Assembly (NCBI RefSeq): GCF_025143365.1
Contig: NZ_JALXPE010000009.1
Location: 1-64,000, forward strand
DNA from: Microbacterium sp. p3-SID336
GTDB taxonomy: Bacteria > Actinomycetota > Actinomycetes > Actinomycetales > Microbacteriaceae
Length of the DNA stretch: 64,000 bases
Reading direction: 5' to 3'
Shown here: positions 34,932 to 42,706 of the stretch, piece by piece
How positions within the stretch are numbered: position 1 is the first letter of the stretch
Layout of the letters: every line of letters starts with the position of its first letter
Notes under the pieces: generated by a model
Databases searched by the model: none
What the model saw: the letters and a program-made list of their open reading frames with translations, nothing else
What the model was told of the DNA's origin: nothing
Made by a program: the position numbers and the translations under genes

Positions 34932-36254
34932 ATGGCCGCGCGCACGACCCTGAACCGAGAGATCCTGCGCCTCGCCGTCCCTGCGCTGGGCGCCCTGATC
35001 GCCGAGCCCGCGTTCCTCATCGTGGATGCGGCGCTGGTCGGTCACCTCGGCACCGCGCCGCTCGCGGGACTCGGCATCGCGGGCGCCGTGCTGCAGACCA
35101 TCGTCGGGCTCATGGTGTTCCTCGCCTACTCCACGACCCCCGCCGTCGCACGCCGATTCGGCGCCGGGAAGCCGGGCGAGGCCGTGTCGGTCGGCATCAA
35201 CGGCATGTGGCTCGCGCTCGGCCTCGGCGCCGTGCTCGCCGTCGTCGGCGCCGTCTCGTCGCCGTGGCTCGTGTCGCTGTTCGGTGCGAGCGAGGCCGTC
35301 TCCGCCCAGGCGAACGATTACCTCGTGATCTCCATGTGGGGCCTGCCGGCGATGCTGATCGTGTTCGCCGCGACCGGCCTGCTGCGCGGGATGCAGGACA
35401 CCGTGACGCCGCTGTGGATCGCGGGGCTCGGCTTCGGCGCCAACGCCCTGTTGAACTGGCTGTTCATCTACGGCCTCGGCTGGGGTATCGCCGGTTCCGC
35501 GGCGGGCACCGTGACCGCGCAGTGGGCCATGGTCGCGGCCTACGTGCTCGTGGTGCAGCGCCTCGCCGCCCGGCACAGCGCCTCCCTCCGCGCACAGCGG
35601 GAGGGCCTGAGGCACACGGCGACCTCGGGCGGATGGCTGTTCCTGCGCACGGTCAGCCTGCGGGTGGCCCTGCTCGCGACCGTCGGGGTGGCCACCGGCA
35701 TCGGCACGGACGAGCTCGCGGGCTGGCAGATCGTGTTCACGATCTTCTCGGCCGCGGCCTTCGCGCTCGACGCCCTCGCCATCGCCGCGCAGGCGCTGAT
35801 CGGCAAGGAGCTCGGCGCAGGCGACGAGCAGCAGGTGCAGCGGGTGCTCGGCCGGACGGTCGCGTGGGGGGTCTGGTTCGGCGTGATCGTCGGGGCGCTC
35901 ATCGCTGCGCTGTCCGGTGTGCTCGGCATCGTGTTCACCGGCGACCCCAGGGTGGCGGAGCTCGTGCAGCCCGCGCTCCTCGTGCTCGCCGTGGCGCAGC
36001 CGATCGCCGGGGTGGTGTTCGTGCTCGACGGGGTGCTCATGGGGGCGAATGACGCCCGCTACCTCGCCATCGCGGGCGGCCTGAACCTCGTGCCGTTCCT
36101 CCCGGCGCTCTGGCTCATCGCCGTGCTCGGCCTCGACGGCGCCGCCGGCCTGGTCTGGCTCGCGGTCGCGTTCTTCGGCGTGTATCTGCTGGCGCGGCTC
36201 GGCACGCTCGGCTGGCGGGTGCGCTCCGGCCGCTGGCTCCGCGCGACCGCCTGA
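34932..36254 (+). CDS. MATE-family efflux transporter, DinF-like (440 aa)
   Basis: Twelve hydrophobic segments in two homologous halves, with the N-terminal LRLAVPALGALIAEPAFLIV and the conserved GATGLLRGMQDTVTPL-type loop (here AATGLLRGMQDTVTPLW) of DinF-like MATE proteins. They export cationic drugs or metabolites using Na+ or H+ gradients; the substrate is unknown. TAGGCT lies 6 nt before the ATG, with CGGAGG in between too close to be a ribosome site. Confidence 0.9.
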   Translation: MAARTTLNREILRLAVPALGALIAEPAFLIVDAALVGHLGTAPLAGLGIAGAVLQTIVGLMVFLAYSTTPAVARRFGAGKPGEAVSVGINGMWLALGLGAVLAVVGAVSSPWLVSLFGASEAVSAQANDYLVISMWGLPAMLIVFAATGLLRGMQDTVTPLWIAGLGFGANALLNWLFIYGLGWGIAGSAAGTVTAQWAMVAAYVLVVQRLAARHSASLRAQREGLRHTATSGGWLFLRTVSLRVALLATVGVATGIGTDELAGWQIVFTIFSAAAFALDALAIAAQALIGKELGAGDEQQVQRVLGRTVAWGVWFGVIVGALIAALSGVLGIVFTGDPRVAELVQPALLVLAVAQPIAGVVFVLDGVLMGANDARYLAIAGGLNLVPFLPALWLIAVLGLDGAAGLVWLAVAFFGVYLLARLGTLGWRVRSGRWLRATA

Positions 36255-36275
36255 CCGGGTCGCCGCGGTCGTGCG

Positions 36276-37022
36276 TCAGTCCGCGTAGCGGCGGCACCAC
36301 TCGTACATGATGACGGCGGCTGCGGCGCTCGCGTTGATCGAGCGGGTCGAGCCGTACTGCGTGATCTCGATGTGCGCGGTGGCCGCGGCGAGCGCCTCGG
36401 CGGACAGCCCCGGACCCTCCTGGCCGAAGAGCAGCACGCACGCGCGCGGCAGCTCGGCGCGGTCGACCGGCACGGCGCCCTCGACGTTGTCGACCGCGAT
36501 CACGGGCAGCTTCTCCGCGGCGGCCCACGCGGCGAAGGCGGCGACGTCCTCGTGGTGCACGACGTGCTGATACCGGTCGGTGACCATCGCCCCGCGCCTG
36601 TTCCACCGCCGGCGGCCGATGATGTGCACGGTGTCGGCGAGGAACGCGTTGGCGCTGCGCACGATCGAGCCGATGTTCATGTCGTGCTGCCAGTTCTCGA
36701 TCGCCACGTGGAACGGGTGTCGGCGGGTGTCGAGGTCGGCCACGATCGCCTCCATCCGCCAGTAGCGGTAGCGGTCGATCACGTTGCGGGTGTCCCCCTC
36801 CGCGAGCAGATGGGGGTCGTAGCGCTCATCCTCGGGCCAGGCCTCGCGGCCACCCGGCCAGGGCCCGACGCCGTAGCCCGGCTGCGCGGTCGAGCCGCCG
36901 TGCACCTCGTCGCGCGGGTCCGTCGCCTCGCCGCGCGGGTCCGTCGCCTCGCCGGGCGCGTCCGCGGCGATCTCGGCCGCAACGGGAGAGGCGAGGTGAT
37001 CGGGAAGGGGGCGCGAGTCCAT
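36276..37022 (-). CDS. TrmH/SpoU-family RNA 2'-O-methyltransferase (248 aa)
   Basis: The SPOUT knot motifs are clear: NIGSIVRSANAF (motif 1), VLLFGQEGPGLS (motif 2) and ITQYGSTRSINASAAAAVIM (motif 3), which bind SAM in a dimer. The target RNA is unknown. The first 60 residues are a hydrophilic extension containing a tandem ATDPRGE duplication, so the catalytic part begins near residue 75. TAGCCT lies 6 nt before the ATG at 37022. Divergent from mntH over 68 bp. Confidence 0.9.
   Translation of the reverse strand: MDSRPLPDHLASPVAAEIAADAPGEATDPRGEATDPRDEVHGGSTAQPGYGVGPWPGGREAWPEDERYDPHLLAEGDTRNVIDRYRYWRMEAIVADLDTRRHPFHVAIENWQHDMNIGSIVRSANAFLADTVHIIGRRRWNRRGAMVTDRYQHVVHHEDVAAFAAWAAAEKLPVIAVDNVEGAVPVDRAELPRACVLLFGQEGPGLSAEALAAATAHIEITQYGSTRSINASAAAAVIMYEWCRRYAD
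36911..36952 (-). repeat. Perfect 21-bp tandem duplication in the TrmH-type gene
   Basis: CGCGCGGGTCCGTCGCCTCG plus C is repeated head to tail (36911-36931, 36932-36952). It encodes seven residues twice in the disordered N-terminal extension and keeps the frame. Confidence 0.9.
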
Positions 37023-37055
37023 CCCGCCAGGCTATCGGGCGTGCCCCTCGAGATA

Positions 37056-37099
37056 TTTAGGTGTACCGAAAAATGCGCTACGGTTTCGGTGTGCCTAAA
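37056..37099. promoter_or_regulatory. mntH promoter with two DtxR/MntR-type operators
   Basis: TTTAGGTGTACCGAAA (37056-37071) and TTTCGGTGTGCCTAAA (37084-37099) are imperfect palindromes and near reverse complements of each other, 28 bp apart. The first covers the -35 region and the second the TACGGT -10 (37079-37084) and the GTG start. The TTAGG...CCTAA-like pattern is that of DtxR-family sites, and a DtxR-family gene lies 1.6 kb downstream. Confidence 0.7.
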
Positions 37100-38371
37100 A
37101 ATGTGACCGCCTCGACGCCGACCGCTGCCGCCCCGCCACGGAGCCTGTGGCTGCTCGGGCCCGCCCTCGTCGCCGGCGTCGCCTACCTCGACCCCGGCAA
37201 CGTCGCCAGCAACATGACCGCGGGAGCCCAGTACGGCTACCTGCTGGTGTGGGTCGTCGTGGCCGGCAACGTGATGGCGTGGCTGATCCAGTACCTCTCC
37301 GCCAAGCTCGGCGTGGTCACGGGGCAGAGCCTGCCCGAGGTGCTGGGCACGCGACTCCGCCGCCCGTGGGCCCGCCGCGCGTACTGGCTGCAGGCCGAGC
37401 TCGTGGCCATGGCCACCGACCTCGCCGAGATCATCGGCGGTGCCGTCGCGCTCAACCTGCTGTTCGACATCCCGCTGCTGCTGGGGGGTCTGCTGACCGG
37501 GGCCGTGTCGATGGTGCTGCTCACGGTGCAGAGCCGCCGCGGCGCTCGTCCGTTCGAGTTCGTGATCATCGGGCTCATGGTCATCATCACGGTCGGCTTC
37601 CTGGCTGGACTGTTCCTGGCACCGCCCGACCCCGCCGGCGTCGTGGGCGGCCTTGTGCCGCGGTTCGAGGGCACGGGCTCGGTGCTGCTCGCCGCCTCCA
37701 TCCTGGGCGCCACGATCATGCCGCACGCGATCTACGCGCACTCCTCGCTCGCCCGCGACCGCTTCGGCTCTGCGGACGGCCTGCCGCACGAGGAGCAGGC
37801 GCGCGTCGAGACCTCGCGCATCCGCCGCCTGCTCACAGCCACCCGCTGGGACGTGTCGGTAGCGATGGTCATCGCGGGGTCGGTGAACCTCGGGATCCTG
37901 CTGCTCGCCGCCGCCAACCTCGCGGGCGTCGAGGGCACCGACTCGCTGGAGGGCGCGCACGCCGCCCTCGCCGCCGGCCTCGGACCCGTCGTCGCGACGT
38001 TCTTCGCGGTGGGCCTGCTCGCCTCCGGTCTCGCCTCGACCTCGGTGGGCGCCTACGCCGGAGCCGAGATCATGCACGGTCTGCTGCGCGTGCGCATCCC
38101 GCTGCTCGCGCGGCGACTCGTCACGCTGATCCCGGCACTCGCGATCCTCGGCGCGGGCATCGACCCGACGCTGGCGCTCGTGCTGAGCCAGGTGGTCCTG
38201 TCGTTCGGCATCCCGTTCGCGCTCCTGCCGCTCGTGGTGCTGACGGCGCAGCGGCGCACTCTCGGCGCCTGGACGAACACCCGGCTGACCACGGCGGCGG
38301 GCATCGTCGCCTCCGTGCTGCTCATCGCTCTCAACGGCGCCCTGCTCTGGCTGGTGCTGACGGGGTCGTGA
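37091..38371 (+). CDS. mntH: NRAMP-family divalent metal (Mn2+/Fe2+) transporter (426 aa)
   Basis: Proton-coupled manganese importer. The metal-binding helix 1 motif DPGN is at residues 34-37 (AYLDPGNVASNM) and the helix 6 motif in GATIMPHAIYAHSS; about 11 membrane segments follow. The start is taken as GTG 37091, 6 nt after TACGGT, and not the upstream GTG 37061, which would place the -10 box inside the gene. Two MntR-like palindromes overlap the promoter, and mntR is two genes downstream, so repression by Mn2+ is expected. Confidence 0.9.
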   Translation: MPKNVTASTPTAAAPPRSLWLLGPALVAGVAYLDPGNVASNMTAGAQYGYLLVWVVVAGNVMAWLIQYLSAKLGVVTGQSLPEVLGTRLRRPWARRAYWLQAELVAMATDLAEIIGGAVALNLLFDIPLLLGGLLTGAVSMVLLTVQSRRGARPFEFVIIGLMVIITVGFLAGLFLAPPDPAGVVGGLVPRFEGTGSVLLAASILGATIMPHAIYAHSSLARDRFGSADGLPHEEQARVETSRIRRLLTATRWDVSVAMVIAGSVNLGILLLAAANLAGVEGTDSLEGAHAALAAGLGPVVATFFAVGLLASGLASTSVGAYAGAEIMHGLLRVRIPLLARRLVTLIPALAILGAGIDPTLALVLSQVVLSFGIPFALLPLVVLTAQRRTLGAWTNTRLTTAAGIVASVLLIALNGALLWLVLTGS

Positions 38372-38391
38372 GCCCGGATAGGCTCGACAGC

Positions 38392-38688
38392 ATGTCTGCC
38401 GACTCCCCCCGCCGCACCGTCCGCATCCTCACGTGGGCCGGCTTCGCGAGCGGCGTGATCGGCGGGCTGCTGATCGCGTTCCCGAAGGTCATCGGCCCGG
38501 CCAGCCCTTGGGTGCAACTGGCGCTCGGTGTCGCGACGCTCGTACTCGCCTTCCGCGCCCGCCGGCTCGGCATCGACAAGGTCGAGGGCTTCGACGGACG
38601 CCTCTCGCTCGCCGCCGCTCTGCTCGGCTTCCTGGTGCTGTTCTTCGCGGGCCGGGCGGCCGTGATCCTGCTGGACACCGCGACCTGA
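38392..38688 (+). CDS. Small membrane protein between mntH and mntR (98 aa)
   Basis: Three hydrophobic stretches (about 10-31, 35-52 and 67-92) with a short basic N-terminus and no recognised domain. TAGGCT stands 7 nt before the ATG, so it has its own leaderless promoter in addition to possible read-through from mntH, whose stop is 20 bp upstream. Location suggests, but does not prove, a link with metal homeostasis. Confidence 0.7.
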   Translation: MSADSPRRTVRILTWAGFASGVIGGLLIAFPKVIGPASPWVQLALGVATLVLAFRARRLGIDKVEGFDGRLSLAAALLGFLVLFFAGRAAVILLDTAT

Positions 38689-38738
38689 TCGCCCTCCCTC
38701 GCCGCTGCACCACCGGCCCGAACGCGTAGGGTTGACGG

Positions 38739-39371
38739 GTGGCCTCCCCCGCAGCTGACGACTACCTGAAGACCGTCTACGCCCACACCGAATGGCAGGA
38801 CGCCCCGATCACCCCGTCCGTGCTCGCCGCCAAGCTGGGCATCGCCCCCTCCTCGGTGACCGAGATGGTGAAGAAGCTCGCGGCCGCGGGACTCGTGTCG
38901 CACGTCCCCTACGGTGCGGTGCGGCTGACCGACGCCGGCACCGCACGCGCCCTGGCCATGGTGCGCCGCCACCGCCTCATCGAGACCTGGCTCGTGCAGG
39001 AGTTCGGCTACCGCTGGGACGAGGTGCACGACGAGGCCGAGGTGCTGGAGCACACCATCAGCGACCGACTGCTGGAGGGCATCGACGAGCGCCTCGGCCG
39101 CCCGCGGTTCGACCCCCACGGCGACGCGATCCCGGACGCGGACGGCCGCATCGACCGCGAGCCGTTCGTCCTGCTGGCAGACGCCGCGGAGGGTCACACC
39201 GGCCGCGTGCTCCGCGTCGACGACCGCGACCCCGAGCTGCTGCGCGCCCTGGAGGCGCAGGGCCTCACGGTCGGGTCGGAGATCACGGTGACCACCGCCG
39301 GGGTTGTGCTCGACGGGGTCGAGCGCCCGCTGCCCGATGGAGCCGCCGACGTCGTGTGGCTCAGCGCGTAG
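38739..39371 (+). CDS. mntR: Metal-dependent DtxR-family transcriptional regulator, MntR-like (210 aa)
   Basis: Winged helix at residues 1-65 (LAAKLGIAPSSVTEMVKKLAAAG), a metal-sensing dimerisation domain with RRHRLIETWLVQEFGYRWDE and HDEAEVLEHTISD supplying His and Glu ligands, and a C-terminal SH3/FeoA-like domain. It probably binds Mn2+ and represses mntH. Assignment to Mn2+ and not Fe2+ is inferred from the mntH neighbour. TAGGGT lies 6 nt before the GTG at 38739. Confidence 0.87.
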   Translation: MASPAADDYLKTVYAHTEWQDAPITPSVLAAKLGIAPSSVTEMVKKLAAAGLVSHVPYGAVRLTDAGTARALAMVRRHRLIETWLVQEFGYRWDEVHDEAEVLEHTISDRLLEGIDERLGRPRFDPHGDAIPDADGRIDREPFVLLADAAEGHTGRVLRVDDRDPELLRALEAQGLTVGSEITVTTAGVVLDGVERPLPDGAADVVWLSA

Positions 39372-39386
39372 CGGCAGCACGCCGTA

Positions 39387-39465
39387 CACAACTCAGGAGA
39401 TCCGCGCGTGCGAGTCGCGTCTGCGGGGATTCCGGCCGTCTTCGGTGCACTTCTCCTGAGTTGTG
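39387..39465. repeat. REP-like element: 14-bp inverted repeat flanking 51 bp
   Basis: CACAACTCAGGAGA (39387-39400) and TCTCCTGAGTTGTG (39452-39465) are perfect inverted copies in the 135-bp gap between mntR and the HAD gene. The ends are conspicuously less GC-rich than the core. It could be a terminator for mntR, but the long loop and sharp ends look more like a dispersed palindromic repeat unit. Confidence 0.65.
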
Positions 39466-39506
39466 AACGTCAGGTCCCGGAAACCTGCGGCCTCTAGGCT
39501 GAGCAC

Positions 39507-40316
39507 ATGGCACACCGCGACGACATCGAATGCTGGCTCACCGACATGGACGGCGTGCTGGTGCATGAGAACGACGCCATCCCCGGGGCCTCCGAGCTGC
39601 TCGCCGGATGGGAGAGCAACGACATCCCCTACCTGGTGCTGACGAACAACTCGATCTTCACCGCGCGCGACCTGTCGGCCCGGCTCCGCGCGAGCGGACT
39701 GGTGGTGCCGGAGGAGCGCATCTGGACCTCGGCCCTCGCGACCGCCGACTTCCTCGCCCAGCAGCTGCCCGGCGGCTCGGCGTTCGTGATCGGCGAGGCC
39801 GGCATCCTCACCGCCCTGCACGAAGCCGGCTTCATCATGACCGAGACGAACCCCGACTTCGTGGTCGTCGGCGAGACGCGCAACTACTCGTTCGAGGCGA
39901 TCACCAAGGCGATCCGCCACATCATCAACGGCTCGCGCTTCATCGTCACCAACCCCGACGCGACAGGGCCGAGCGCCGACGGCGTGCTCCCCGCGACGGG
40001 GGCGATCGCCGCACTCATCACGAAGGCCACCGGCAAGGAGCCGTACGTCGTCGGCAAGCCCAACCCGATGATGTTCCGCTCCGCGCTGAACAAGATCGGC
40101 GCGCACTCGAAGAAGACGGGCATGATCGGCGACCGCATGGACACCGACATCGTGGCGGGCATCGAGGCGGGCCTGCACACGGTGCTCGTGATGACCGGCA
40201 TCAGCTCCCGGCGGAGCATCGAGCAGTACCCGTTCCGTCCGGACGAGATCGTCGACTCGGTCGCCGATCTGCTGCCGACCATCACGGCGTCGATCCCGAC
40301 CCTCGACGAGGACTGA
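39507..40316 (+). CDS. HAD-IIA (NagD/phosphoglycolate-type) phosphatase (269 aa)
   Basis: Motif I WLTDMDGVLV (Asp13 nucleophile, Asp15 acid/base), motif II LVLTNNS, motif III GKPNPMMF and motif IV GDRMDTDIVAG are all intact, with the large C2 cap of the IIA subclass between II and III. Such enzymes dephosphorylate sugar or nucleotide phosphates; the substrate is unknown. TAGGCT lies 6 nt before the ATG. It is followed after 1 nt by the YdeI-family gene, so the two are co-transcribed. Confidence 0.92.
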   Translation: MAHRDDIECWLTDMDGVLVHENDAIPGASELLAGWESNDIPYLVLTNNSIFTARDLSARLRASGLVVPEERIWTSALATADFLAQQLPGGSAFVIGEAGILTALHEAGFIMTETNPDFVVVGETRNYSFEAITKAIRHIINGSRFIVTNPDATGPSADGVLPATGAIAALITKATGKEPYVVGKPNPMMFRSALNKIGAHSKKTGMIGDRMDTDIVAGIEAGLHTVLVMTGISSRRSIEQYPFRPDEIVDSVADLLPTITASIPTLDED

Positions 40317-40317
40317 C

Positions 40318-40887
40318 ATGGGCGCCCTCGACGACGGCGAGCGGATCACGGCGCAGGATGCCGCGGCCTGGCGCGCCTGGCTCGAGGAGAACCATGAGCG
40401 GGCCGCCGGCGTGTGGCTGCTGAGCGTCCGCGGGCGCGCCGCCACCGGTGTCGGCTATGAGGACGCGGTGCGACAGGCGCTGTGCTTCGGATGGATCGAC
40501 GGCCCGGTGCGCAGGTTCGACGACGACACGAACGGACAGTGGTTCTCTCCGCGACGACCCGGCAGCGGATGGGCGGCGACGAACAAGGCGCGCCTCGCCG
40601 ACCTGGAGGCGACGGGCCAGCTCGCGCCCGCGGGCATCCGGGCGATCGAGCTCGCTAAGGCGAACGGCTCCTGGACCCTGCTCGACGGGCCGGAGGCGGG
40701 CATCGAGCCGCCCGAGCTCACGGCGGCTCTGGACGCGAACCCGGCAGCGCGGGAGAACTGGGACGCGTTCCCGAAGTCGGTGAAGAAGCTCGGGCTCACG
40801 CACATCGCGATGGCCAGGCGCCCGGAGACCACGGCGGCGCGCATCGCCAAGATCGTCGCGGACGCGGCGGAGGGGAAGCGACCATGA
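40318..40887 (+). CDS. YdeI/OmpD-associated family protein (189 aa)
   Basis: Soluble protein of the YdeI/OmpD-associated family (also called bacteriocin-protection family): AWLEENHERAAGVWLL, YEDAVRQALCFGWIDGPVRR, WFSPRRPGSGWAATNKARL are the conserved blocks. Some relatives are linked to stress and antimicrobial-peptide resistance; the mechanism is unknown. It begins 1 nt after the HAD stop and ends in an ATGA overlap with a small membrane peptide gene. Confidence 0.85.
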   Translation: MGALDDGERITAQDAAAWRAWLEENHERAAGVWLLSVRGRAATGVGYEDAVRQALCFGWIDGPVRRFDDDTNGQWFSPRRPGSGWAATNKARLADLEATGQLAPAGIRAIELAKANGSWTLLDGPEAGIEPPELTAALDANPAARENWDAFPKSVKKLGLTHIAMARRPETTAARIAKIVADAAEGKRP

Positions 40888-41045
40888 CCCAGAGCGACCT
40901 GCTGTTCCTCGTCCTGATCCTGATCACGCTCACGTCGCTGATCGTGTTCGTGGTGCAGTTCGTGCGCTCCCGCCGCGGCGGCTCCGACGACGGCAGGGCC
41001 GGCTGGTGGGAAGGTCCCTGGGACGAGGACGACCGCCGGCGCTGA
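40884..41045 (+). CDS. 53-residue single-span membrane peptide
   Basis: ATG at 40884 overlaps the YdeI stop (ATGA) and opens a 54-codon frame. One hydrophobic helix (about residues 6-25, LLFLVLILITLTSLIVFVV) is followed by a basic, then Gly-Trp- and Asp-rich tail (GWWEGPWDEDD). Translational coupling, a positive-inside pattern after the helix, and a stop 30 bp before the converging operon end support a real gene. No function is known. Confidence 0.65.
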   Translation: MTQSDLLFLVLILITLTSLIVFVVQFVRSRRGGSDDGRAGWWEGPWDEDDRRR

Positions 41046-41074
41046 AGCCGACGCCCGTCCCCCGAAACGGCTCC

Positions 41075-42706
41075 TCAGGAGGCCAGGGACGCTCCGGGGA
41101 TCGCGGCCAGCAGCTCCCGCGTGTACGGGTGCTGCGGCGCGTCGAAGATGCGCTCGGGGGTCCCGCTCTCGACCACGACCCCGCGCTGCATCACGTGCAC
41201 CTCGTCCGAGATCATGCGGACGACGGCGAGGTCGTGGCTGATGAACAGGTAGCTCAGGCCCAGGCGCTTCTGCAGGTCGGCGAGCAGGTCGAGGATCTGC
41301 GCCTGCACCAGGACGTCGAGCGCCGACACGGCCTCGTCCAGCACGACGAGCTCCGGCTCCAGTGCCAGGGCCCTCGCGATCGCCACGCGCTGCCGCTGGC
41401 CGCCGGAGAGCTCGTGCGGCAGCCGCTCGGCCATCGCGGCGGGGAGCGCGACCTGCTCCAGCAGCTCCAGGACCCGGGCGTGCCGTGAAGCCGTGGTGCC
41501 GATACGGTGCACGCGCAGCGGCTCGGCGATCGACTGCTCCACGGTGTACCGCGGGTCGAGCGAGGCGTACGGGTTCTGGAACACCGGCTGCACGCGGCGG
41601 CGCAGCGCGAACAGCTCCTTGCGGCGGAGGGACGTCAGGTCGAGGCCGTCGAAGAGGATGGAGCCCGAGGTCGCGTCCTCCAGCCCGAGCACCATGTTCG
41701 CAGTCGTGGACTTGCCCGACCCCGACTCCCCCACGATCGACACGGTCGTGCCGCGGCGGATCTCGAAGCTCACGCCGTCGACCGCCGTGAACGTCTGCGG
41801 CTCGCCCGCCTTGGCGCCCCGCAGCGGGAACTCCTTGCGCAGATCGCGGATCTCCACGAAGGGCACGGCATCGCTCGAGGTCGTGCGCTGCGGCAGGGCG
41901 TCACGACGCGAGGCGAGGCTCGGCGCGGCGGCCAGCAGCTGCTTCGTGTACTCGTGCTGCGGGTCGCCGAGCACCTGGGCGGACGTGCCCTCCTCGACCA
42001 CGCGACCGCGGAACATGACCACGATCCGGTCGGCGCGCTCGGCCGCCAGCGCCAGGTCGTGCGTGATGAGGAAGACCGCTGTGCCCAGTTCGTCCGTGAG
42101 CTGGTCGAGCTGGTCGAGGATGCGGCGCTGCACCGTGACGTCGAGCGCCGAGGTGGGCTCGTCGGCGATGAGCAGCCGCGGCTTGCACGCCAGGCCCATC
42201 GCGATCAGCACGCGCTGTCGCATGCCGCCCGAGAACTCGTGCGGATACTGCTTCGCGCGCTGGGCGGCGTCGGGGATCCCCACCATCTCCAGCAGCTCGA
42301 CCACCCGGGCCCTCGTGGCGTCGCCGCTCGTCTGGCCGTGCACCTCCAGCGCCTCGCCGATCTGCTCGCCCACGCGCATCAGCGGGTTGAGGTTCGACAT
42401 CGGGTCCTGCGGGACGAGGCCGATGCCGGCGCCGCGCAGGGAGATCATCCGGCTCTCCGGCAGCGCCGTCAGGTCCTGCCCGTCGAAGCGGATCGTCCCG
42501 GCCGTGATGACGCCGTTCTCCGGCAGCAGGCGGTTGACGGCCGCGGCTGTCGTGGACTTGCCGGACCCCGACTCTCCGACGACGGCGACGGTCTCGCCTG
42601 CGGCGATGTCGATACTGACGTCGCGGACGGCGGTGACCAGCTCGGAGCCGGTCCGGAAGGCGACGGCGAGGCCGTCGATGCTCAGCACGGGCGCGGGGGT
42701 GCTCAT
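41075..42706 (-). CDS. Duplicated peptide-type ABC importer ATPase (DppD-DppF fusion, 543 aa)
   Basis: Two complete ABC ATPases in one chain. The first has Walker A GESGSGKST (about 44-52), FSGGMRQRVLIA and LLIADEPTSALDVT. The second has Walker A GESGSGKST near residue 325, LSGGQRQRVAIA and LVVLDEAVSALDVL, where Ala replaces the usual Pro-Thr. Both are oligopeptide or nickel (Opp/Dpp) type with the QHEYTKQLLAA/QHPYTRELLAA tails. It energises the importer encoded by the binding protein and two permeases of the same operon. ATG at 42706 overlaps the serine hydrolase stop by 4 nt. Confidence 0.93.
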   Translation of the reverse strand: MSTPAPVLSIDGLAVAFRTGSELVTAVRDVSIDIAAGETVAVVGESGSGKSTTAAAVNRLLPENGVITAGTIRFDGQDLTALPESRMISLRGAGIGLVPQDPMSNLNPLMRVGEQIGEALEVHGQTSGDATRARVVELLEMVGIPDAAQRAKQYPHEFSGGMRQRVLIAMGLACKPRLLIADEPTSALDVTVQRRILDQLDQLTDELGTAVFLITHDLALAAERADRIVVMFRGRVVEEGTSAQVLGDPQHEYTKQLLAAAPSLASRRDALPQRTTSSDAVPFVEIRDLRKEFPLRGAKAGEPQTFTAVDGVSFEIRRGTTVSIVGESGSGKSTTANMVLGLEDATSGSILFDGLDLTSLRRKELFALRRRVQPVFQNPYASLDPRYTVEQSIAEPLRVHRIGTTASRHARVLELLEQVALPAAMAERLPHELSGGQRQRVAIARALALEPELVVLDEAVSALDVLVQAQILDLLADLQKRLGLSYLFISHDLAVVRMISDEVHVMQRGVVVESGTPERIFDAPQHPYTRELLAAIPGASLAS

